This document shows positions 5,922 to 10,725 of a stretch of DNA of 10,725 nt, in pieces. Position 1 is the stretch's first letter; each line of letters starts with the position of its first letter. The stretch comes from an uncultured Panacagrimonas sp. (GTDB taxonomy: Bacteria; Pseudomonadota; Gammaproteobacteria; Nevskiales; Nevskiaceae): assembly GCA_946481265.1 (NCBI GenBank), contig CAMLNE010000123.1:1-10725 (forward strand), read 5' to 3'. The notes under the pieces were generated by a model. It was not told the DNA's origin. It saw only the letters and a program-made list of their open reading frames with translations, and searched no databases. Made by a program: the position numbers and the translations under genes.

Positions 5922-6651
5922 GCAGCATCCCGGACTCGGCCACCACGCGACACGCCGCCTCGTAGTTCTGGCAACGCAGCGCCACGCGGCGCTGCAGCCC
6001 GAGCCGCCCGAGAAGGAACTCTTCCATCGTCGGCCCGACGCGGCGCGACGACACCGCGACGTGATCCGCCGCCAGGTAGCTGGCCACCGTCAGCCGCCGG
6101 GGACGCGCCGAGACCACGCACAGCCGGTGCTGGCGCCAGGATGTGTGCACCAGTTCGGCCTCGGTCGGCCGGGCAACATCGATGCACAGGTCGATGCGCC
6201 CGGCGGCCAGATCGGCCCGCAGGGCGCCGCGCTCGAAGCGCACGCTCGCCAGCACCGCCCGCGGCGCGGCCGCGCGCATCGCGCGCATCAGGCTGGGCAG
6301 CACCATCGGCTCGAGCTCGTCGGCCATCGCCACCGTGATCCGTCGCAGGTCACGCGCCGGATCGAAGCCTTGCGGCCGCAGCGCTTCCTCCAGGCGCGCC
6401 AACGCCGCCTGGATACCGGGCGCGAGCTGGTCGGCACGCGGCGTCGGCACGACGCCACGGCCCTGGCGTACGAACAGCGGGTCATCCAGGCGATCGCGCA
6501 GGCGCGCCAGCGCGTGGCTGACGGCCGACTGCGACAGGGACAGCAGTTGTGCGGCGCGGGTCAGGTTGCGCTCGCGGTAGACGATGTCGAACACCGCCAG
6601 CAGGCTCAGATCGGTACGCCGCAGCCCCTGCTGGTCATGAATATCTTTCAT
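5701..6651 (-). CDS. LysR-type transcriptional regulator
   Basis: 316 residues from the ATG at 6651; a TTG two codons earlier (6657) is possible. The winged-helix DNA-binding domain is at about residues 12-72: 'LSLLAVFDIVYRERNLTRAAQLLSLSQ' in overlapping register, then 'SAVSHALARLR' and 'DDPLFVRQGRGVVPTPRA', which is standard LysR helix-turn-helix sequence. The rest is a periplasmic-binding-fold effector domain, with a basic Arg/Pro tail near the C-terminus. It is divergent from the acyl-CoA dehydrogenase across 75 bp, the usual layout for a LysR regulator and its target. The effector is unknown, perhaps a CoA ester or fatty-acid-like compound. A GGCGCGC-type hairpin (5709-5727) lies at its 3' end. 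Confidence 0.92.
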   Translation of the reverse strand: MKDIHDQQGLRRTDLSLLAVFDIVYRERNLTRAAQLLSLSQSAVSHALARLRDRLDDPLFVRQGRGVVPTPRADQLAPGIQAALARLEEALRPQGFDPARDLRRITVAMADELEPMVLPSLMRAMRAAAPRAVLASVRFERGALRADLAAGRIDLCIDVARPTEAELVHTSWRQHRLCVVSARPRRLTVASYLAADHVAVSSRRVGPTMEEFLLGRLGLQRRVALRCQNYEAACRVVAESGMLLTMPREQALPLRAALGFRILPLPMELPPIELHLFWHRQAQDLPVQRWLRERLLEDPDRQAAPPRPRRAKRAVA

Positions 6652-6671
6652 ATCCAAGGATGCAGAATGAT

Positions 6672-6685
6672 CAGTTCATGAATTG
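6672..6685. promoter_or_regulatory. Candidate LysR operator in divergent promoter
   Basis: An interrupted palindrome CANTTCATGAANTG in the 75-bp gap between the LysR gene and the acyl-CoA dehydrogenase gene. It is AT-rich against the GC-rich surroundings. Position and symmetry fit a regulator site, but no T-N11-A core is clear. Confidence 0.3.
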
Positions 6686-6726
6686 TATGCCGCCGCTTAG
6701 GATGATGGCTCCCAACGAGGACAATC

Positions 6727-7956
6727 ATGGATTTCGAGCCCAGCCCGCGCAGCAAGGATTACGTGAAGCGCGTCCGCGCCTTCATGCAGGAGCACATCCT
6801 CCCGACCGAGAAGCAGCACTGGGCCGGGATCCACGACGCCCGCCACGGCGGTGACTGGCGCGAGTGGAAGATCCCGCCGCGCGTGGAGGCGCTCAAGGCC
6901 AGGGCGAAGGCCGAGGGGCTGTGGAACCTGTTCCTGCCGGACGCCGAATGGGGTGCGGGCCTGTCCGTTCTCGAGTACGCGCCGATCGCCGAGGAGACCG
7001 GTCGCAGCCTGATGGCGCCGGAGATCTTCAACTGCGCGGCGCCCGACACCGGCAACATGGAGGTGATCTGGCGCTACGGCTCCGAGGAGCAGAAGCAGCA
7101 GTGGCTGCGTCCCCTGCTCGAAGGCGAGATCCGCTCGGTGTTCTGCATGACCGAGCCCGACGTCGCGTCCTCCGATGCCACCAACATGCAGGCCACCGCC
7201 GTCGTCGAGGGCGACACGGTGGTGCTCAACGGCAAGAAGTGGTGGAGCAGCGGCATCGGCGATCCGCGCTGCAAGGTGGTCATCTTCATGGGCCGCACCG
7301 AGGACGCGAGCCGCGATCGCAAGCACCAGCACTCGATGGTCCTGGTCCCGCTGGACACGCCGGGCGTGGAGATCCGGCGCATGCTGCCGGTGCTGGGCGA
7401 CTACGACGAGCCGCATGGCCACGGCGAAGTGCACTTCACGAACGTGCGCCTCCCGCTGTCGGCCATCATCAAGGGGCCGGGCATGGGCTTCGAGATCGCG
7501 CAGGGAAGACTGGGACCGGGGCGGATCCACCATTGCATGCGCGCCATCGGCGCGGCCGAGCAGTCGCTGGACCTGGCCATCGAGCGCGGCATGAGTCGTG
7601 TCGCCTTCGGCAAGCCCCTGATCAACCTGGGCGGCAACCGCGAACGCATCGCCGACGCCCGCATCGCCATCGACCAGTGTCGCCTGCTGACGCTCTACGC
7701 GGCCTGGAAGATGGACAAGGTCGGCGCGCTGGCCGCCATGACCGAGATCTCCACCATCAAGGTGGCCGCGCCGCTGATGCTCCAGCAGGTGGTGGACATG
7801 GCGATGCAGATCCACGGTGCCGGTGGGGTGTCGCGTGACTTCATGCTGTCCGCGTTCTTCGCCCAGGCGCGCATGCTGCGCCTGGCCGACGGCCCCGACG
7901 AGGTGCATCGCGGGGTGATCGCCCGCATCGAACTGGCCAAGCGGGGCCATCGTTGA
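6727..7956 (+). CDS. Acyl-CoA dehydrogenase, ACAD10/11-like
   Basis: 409 residues, close to the usual family length. The N-terminal helical domain starts 'MDFEPSPRSKDYVKRVRAFM'. The middle beta-domain carries the FAD-contact motif 'FCMTEPDVASSDATN' (139-153). The C-terminal domain carries 'RVAFGKPL' (291-298), 'QIHGAGGVS' (361-369) and 'DGPDEVH' (388-394). In classical enzymes the catalytic Glu lies in the equivalent of 'YEGT'; here D388 stands near that place, as in ACAD10/11-like members. It oxidises an acyl-CoA at the alpha-beta bond with FAD, passing electrons to ETF. Chain length cannot be read from sequence. GAGG lies 6 bases before the ATG. It is probably controlled by the divergent LysR gene. 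Confidence 0.93.
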   Translation: MDFEPSPRSKDYVKRVRAFMQEHILPTEKQHWAGIHDARHGGDWREWKIPPRVEALKARAKAEGLWNLFLPDAEWGAGLSVLEYAPIAEETGRSLMAPEIFNCAAPDTGNMEVIWRYGSEEQKQQWLRPLLEGEIRSVFCMTEPDVASSDATNMQATAVVEGDTVVLNGKKWWSSGIGDPRCKVVIFMGRTEDASRDRKHQHSMVLVPLDTPGVEIRRMLPVLGDYDEPHGHGEVHFTNVRLPLSAIIKGPGMGFEIAQGRLGPGRIHHCMRAIGAAEQSLDLAIERGMSRVAFGKPLINLGGNRERIADARIAIDQCRLLTLYAAWKMDKVGALAAMTEISTIKVAAPLMLQQVVDMAMQIHGAGGVSRDFMLSAFFAQARMLRLADGPDEVHRGVIARIELAKRGHR

Positions 7957-7999
7957 GGGCACGGGTATACGACCGGGGCCCGGGCGGGTTCTAGCGTGT

Positions 8000-8021
8000 G
8001 CATGGCGACGCGTGCGCACCA
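8000..8021 (+). repeat. Short direct repeat, copy 1
   Basis: GCATGGCGACGCGTGCGCAC then CA, matching 8304-8325 at 20 of 22 positions. Together with the A/G-rich repeats it belongs to a composite intergenic repeat block between the acyl-CoA dehydrogenase and diguanylate cyclase genes. Confidence 0.5.
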
Positions 8022-8067
8022 TCGGCGTGCGCCGGTCGGAGCGGGGTCATCGGACACCAAGGGTATT

Positions 8068-8110
8068 CACCGCAAAGGCGCAAAGGAAAAGAAAGGACGC
8101 AGAGAAAAAA
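8068..8110 (+). repeat. A/G-rich intergenic repeat, copy A
   Basis: Starts CACCGCAAAGGCGCAAAGG and continues with A/G-rich sequence to AGAGAAAAAA. Copies B and C are the same unit on the opposite strand. This repeat class is scattered in gammaproteobacterial genomes and is non-coding, although its frames give Lys/Arg-rich translations. Confidence 0.75.
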
Positions 8111-8238
8111 TGAGTCGGGATGGCGTGGAGCCGGCACCGCTCATTTCGCCGCGTGCTTTCCCTCTCTTCCTCGGCACCCAAGGGCGAAATGGGTGGGGCA
8201 TCTGTGCAATGTCCGGCCGTCTGCGGTCCCTGTGCCCT

Positions 8239-8288
8239 TATCTTTTTCCTTTGCGACCTTTCTTTTTCCTTTGCGCCTTTGCGGTGAA
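8239..8288 (-). repeat. A/G-rich intergenic repeat, copy B (inverted)
   Basis: Plus strand ends CCTTTGCGCCTTTGCGGTG, the complement of copy A. The segment CTTTTTCCTTTGCG occurs twice inside, so the copy is partly duplicated internally. Confidence 0.75.
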
Positions 8289-8303
8289 GACCTCGCAGCG
8301 CGC

Positions 8304-8325
8304 GCATAGCGACGCGGGCGCACCA
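8304..8325 (+). repeat. Short direct repeat, copy 2
   Basis: GCATAGCGACGCGGGCGCAC then CA, the partner of 8000-8021. A GGGCCG/CGGCCC hairpin (8330-8345) follows directly. Confidence 0.5.
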
Positions 8326-8345
8326 CGCCGGGCCGTTTCCGGCCC

Positions 8346-8392
8346 TTGCGACCTTTCTTTTCCCTTTGCGCCTTTGCGGTGAGATCTTTCTT
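8346..8392 (-). repeat. A/G-rich intergenic repeat, copy C (inverted)
   Basis: Nearly identical to copy B over about 35 bases ending CCTTTGCGCCTTTGCGGTGA, differing mainly by one T-to-C. B and C lie about 94 bases apart in the same orientation. Confidence 0.75.
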
Positions 8393-8410
8393 TCTCCTCC
8401 AAGCCCGCCG

Positions 8411-8430
8411 CGAGCAAGCCCGCGCCTACA
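8411..8430 (-). repeat. REP-like palindrome over the diguanylate cyclase 3' end
   Basis: The minus strand reads TGTAGGCGCGGGCTTGCTCG, resembling the TGTAGG-plus-palindrome REP elements common in Xanthomonadales and pseudomonads. It carries the TAG stop of the diguanylate cyclase gene (8428-8426). Confidence 0.45.
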
Positions 8431-9637
8431 GCGGCGGGAGTACCGGCATGTCCCGGCGCGGATCGTCGGCATTGACCAGGCGGTCGCGGCCGCTGCGCTT
8501 GGCCTGGTAGAGCGCACGGTCGGCGCGCAGGATCAGGTCGGTGGCGATCTCGGTGGAAGCGTCTTCCTGCGAGGGACAGGCCAGCTGCACCAGTCCGCCG
8601 GAGGCACTGACCACGGCGCTGGTCGACGAGGCGGCGTGCGGGATGGCCAGCTCGGCAACGCCGGCCCGCAGCTTCTCGGCCAGCCAAGGGCCCGACGCGA
8701 GCTGCGCGTCGAACCACACCGCGGCGAATTCCTCGCCGCCGATGCGCGCGCAGAAGTCCTGCGGACGGCGCATCGCCTCGCCCAGCCAGCCGCCGACGCG
8801 GCGCAGGCAGTCGTCGCCGGCCGGGTGGCCGTAGTGATCGTTGTAGTTCTTGAAGTGGTCGACGTCGAGGATCATCAGCGCGATGTTCTTGCGCTCGCGT
8901 GCGGCCACCCGGATCAGGTGCACGAACATCGAATCGAAGTAGCGACGGTTGGGCAGCCCGGTCAGCGCGTCGTGGGCGGCCTGCTCCTCGAGCTCGCGGC
9001 GCTGGCGCCAGTTCTCGCGCGCCGAATACTCGAGCATGTAGGCGGCGATCACCGCCAGCAGCAGGATCATCCACATCGAGATCACGTCGTGGAGCGCTTC
9101 TGACGAATAGGCGAAACCGTGCAGCTGCATGATGCTGGCGATCAGGATCAGCGCCAGGGCCCAGGGCAGCAGGTACTTGAGACGCAGCCGGCCGAGCAGG
9201 CAGGTGCCGGCCACCGCCAGTGCGGCGAAATCGTGGGGCACGGAATAGCCATGCGCCGGCCCGATCACCTGCTGGAAGCTGAGGGCCATGACCGAGGCCA
9301 TCATGGCCAGCACGGTGGCCGGCGCCGACCAGCGACGCAGCGGCGCCCACCAGCTCATGGCCATGGCGAACAGCAGCGCCGGGACCTGCACGCCGAACTG
9401 CATCGTGCGCGAGAACGCGACGAAGCTCTCGGGGATGTGCAGCAGGAAGCGGTCGTACAGCGGCGTGGTGCCGGCCAGGACCAGCCCCATGGCCAGCAGG
9501 ACCATGCGCGGCCCGCGTGCGGAGGCTTCGTATTCGAGGCGGAACTGCGCTTCCTCGTCGTACCCGAACCGCAGCCATGCCAACTCCTGCGCAGCGAGCA
9601 CATCGGGGCTCTGCTCGGGCAAGTTGGGATCCGACAT
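8426..9637 (-). CDS. Membrane-bound diguanylate cyclase (GGDEF)
   Basis: 403 residues. About six transmembrane helices lie in the first half (near 45-62, 80-97, 105-123, 136-151, 155-171, 186-204) with no recognised sensor domain. A short linker follows ('ENWRQRRELEEQAAHDALTGLPNRRYFD', about 208-235, where the GGDEF domain begins). The cyclase domain has 'DVDHFKNYND' (metal and substrate), the active-site motif GGEEF (300-304), and an intact inhibitory I-site RPQD (291-294) exactly five residues upstream. It should make c-di-GMP from two GTP with product feedback control. The ATG at 9637 has only a weak ribosome site. The C-terminal tail ('MPVLPPL') runs into a REP-like element. It is divergent from the ROK kinase. 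Confidence 0.94.
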   Translation of the reverse strand: MSDPNLPEQSPDVLAAQELAWLRFGYDEEAQFRLEYEASARGPRMVLLAMGLVLAGTTPLYDRFLLHIPESFVAFSRTMQFGVQVPALLFAMAMSWWAPLRRWSAPATVLAMMASVMALSFQQVIGPAHGYSVPHDFAALAVAGTCLLGRLRLKYLLPWALALILIASIMQLHGFAYSSEALHDVISMWMILLLAVIAAYMLEYSARENWRQRRELEEQAAHDALTGLPNRRYFDSMFVHLIRVAARERKNIALMILDVDHFKNYNDHYGHPAGDDCLRRVGGWLGEAMRRPQDFCARIGGEEFAAVWFDAQLASGPWLAEKLRAGVAELAIPHAASSTSAVVSASGGLVQLACPSQEDASTEIATDLILRADRALYQAKRSGRDRLVNADDPRRDMPVLPPL

Positions 9638-9726
9638 TCGGCCAGCGGCTGCTTGTCCGGAGCGGCTTGTCGTTCGAATTTCGACTCCGCATTGTATCGA
9701 TCACGATATTCGGGAGTCGGACGGAC

Positions 9727-10668
9727 GTGCGCATCGGCATCGACCTGGGCGGGACCAAGATCGAGGGCATCCTCATGGGGGCGGGCTCGCGCATCGTCCG
9801 GCGCCTGCGCATTGCCACTCCGCGCGACGACTACCGCGGGCAGATTGCCGCCATCGTCTCCCTCGTCGACCAGTTGCAGGCGGCCTGCGGCGGTCGCGGA
9901 CTGCCGGTCGGCATCGGCCATCCCGGTGCCATTTCCCGCGCGACCGGCCGGATCAAGAACGCCAATTCGACCTGCCTCAACGGCCAGCCGCTGGCGGCCG
10001 ACCTGGAAGCCGCACTGGGCCGGCCGGTGCGCATGGCCAACGACGCCGACTGCCTGGCGGTGAGCGAACAGGCCGACGGCGCCGCGGCCGGCGCACGCAG
10101 CGTGTTCGCCGCCATCCTGGGCACCGGCGTCGGCGGCGGCATCGTGCTCGACGGCCGCCTGCTGTCCGGCGCCAATGCGATCGCCGGCGAATGGGGTCAC
10201 AACCCCCTGCCCTGGCCCCGCGCCGACTGGGACGAGGTCCCCGGGCCGGCGCACTGGGACGGGCGCCGGGGCGCGATCGAGGCCTGGCTGTCCGGCCCCG
10301 GCCTGGCCGCCGACCATGCCCGCTCGGGCGCAGGGGAACTGGCTGGCGAAACCATCGTGCAGCGCGCCGAGCAGGGAGAGCCTGCCTGCGTGGCGACCCT
10401 GGCTCGCTACGAGGACCGGCTGGCCCGCGCACTGGCCAGCGTGATCAACCTGCTCGATCCCGAGGTGATCGTGCTCGGTGGCGGCCTGTCGCGGATCGGG
10501 CGCCTGTACCGGACGGTGCCGGCGCTGTGGAGGCAGTGGGTGTTCAGCGACCGGGTGGACACGCGCCTGGTGCCGGCCCTGCACGGTGACTCCAGCGGCG
10601 TGCGCGGGGCCGCCTGGCTGTGGCCCGAGTCCGGGTCCGGGTCCGGCGAGAAACGCGGGCTCAGTTGA
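9727..10668 (+). CDS. ROK-family sugar kinase, Mak/fructokinase-like
   Basis: 313 residues from a GTG start, chosen because translation opens exactly at the conserved 'MRIGIDLGGTK' ATP-binding start; GGAG lies 10 bases upstream. Other family blocks: 'GHPGAIS', 'ANDADCLAVSEQ' (catalytic Asp region), 'LGTGVGGGIV', 'GEWGHNPLPW' (154-163, H158), 'LDPEVIVLGGG', and 'HGDSSGVRGAAWLWP' at the C-terminus. The last and the GEWGH block match the E. coli Mak manno(fructo)kinase branch as I remember it. The usual zinc site C-x-C-G-x2-G-C-I-E reads H176-W-D-G-R-R-G-A-I-E, so all three Cys are replaced by His, Asp and Ala. It phosphorylates a hexose with ATP, most likely fructose; that is inference. The inverted repeat GACTCC/GGAGTC (9683-9688, 9713-9718) covers its ribosome site. 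Confidence 0.92.
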   Translation: MRIGIDLGGTKIEGILMGAGSRIVRRLRIATPRDDYRGQIAAIVSLVDQLQAACGGRGLPVGIGHPGAISRATGRIKNANSTCLNGQPLAADLEAALGRPVRMANDADCLAVSEQADGAAAGARSVFAAILGTGVGGGIVLDGRLLSGANAIAGEWGHNPLPWPRADWDEVPGPAHWDGRRGAIEAWLSGPGLAADHARSGAGELAGETIVQRAEQGEPACVATLARYEDRLARALASVINLLDPEVIVLGGGLSRIGRLYRTVPALWRQWVFSDRVDTRLVPALHGDSSGVRGAAWLWPESGSGSGEKRGLS

Positions 10669-10725
10669 GCACGCGGTAACCCCGCCCGCTCAAGCAGTTG
10701 CGCAGGACCTGTTCCTTGTCGTTCT
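10661..10725 (-). CDS. C-terminal fragment of a leftward gene (partial)
   Basis: The minus strand encodes 'NDKEQVLRNCLSGRGYRVLN' then TGA at 10663-10661; the 5' part lies beyond the window. The 'CLxGRGYxVLN' ending resembles the tail of small secreted or lipoprotein-like proteins, but the family is not certain. It overlaps the ROK kinase stop by 8 bases, tail to tail. Confidence 0.55.
   Translation of the reverse strand, partial: NDKEQVLRNCLSGRGYRVLN

Noticed and set aside
3824..6187. A 787-codon open frame on the minus strand opposite the OmpA-cupredoxin gene
   Set aside because: It is Arg/Ala/Gly-rich with no domain pattern and arises from high-GC codon bias; the opposite strand has clear domains.
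7996..8382. Small Lys/Arg-rich proteins across the repeat block
   Set aside because: The open frames are translations of the intergenic repeats and have no ribosome sites or conserved protein features.
8068..8392. CRISPR-like array
   Set aside because: The three repeats lie in two orientations with unequal spacing, and no cas genes are present.

Overview
The window is GC-rich, gene-dense bacterial DNA. Protein style, high-GC third codon positions, a Mak-like ROK kinase and scattered 'GGCGCAAAGG'-type intergenic repeats together suggest a gammaproteobacterium near the Xanthomonadales (Lysobacteraceae or Rhodanobacteraceae). That placement is inference and was not searched.

Positions 5-5497 look like one accessory unit built around a divergent intergenic region. 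Leftward genes: a DUF3034-type outer-membrane beta-barrel (3304-2213), an exported truncated haemoglobin (2145-1675), a Tat-exported FMN-binding protein with a covalent-flavinylation motif (1496-870), and a PepSY-type two-helix membrane protein (865-5). Rightward gene: an OmpA-like barrel plus peptidoglycan-binding domain, fused at its C-terminus to a complete type-1 copper cupredoxin domain (4034-5497). Haem, flavin and copper proteins, all extracytoplasmic and flanked by outer-membrane partners, suggest an undescribed cell-envelope redox or electron-transfer system.

The roughly 730 bp between the two divergent genes holds two outward-facing copies of one element. Each has a sigma-54 type -24/-12 promoter (GG-N10-GC) preceded by GAACCGG, then a predicted ~115-nt RNA containing GGAA/CGGCGG, a strong hairpin, the shared motif GGACAYCRACGTCCAC, and an intrinsic terminator with a T-run. 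They are either twin sigma-54-dependent small RNAs or paired terminator-bearing leaders controlling the two flanking operons.

The right half is more ordinary. A LysR-type regulator (6651-5701) is divergent from an acyl-CoA dehydrogenase of the ACAD10/11-like branch (6727-7956). An intergenic stretch (7957-8425) carries three copies of an A/G-rich repeat. A six-helix membrane diguanylate cyclase with an intact GGEEF and I-site (9637-8426) is divergent from a ROK sugar kinase (9727-10668) whose usual zinc-binding cysteines are replaced. The last 65 bases hold the C-terminus of another leftward gene.
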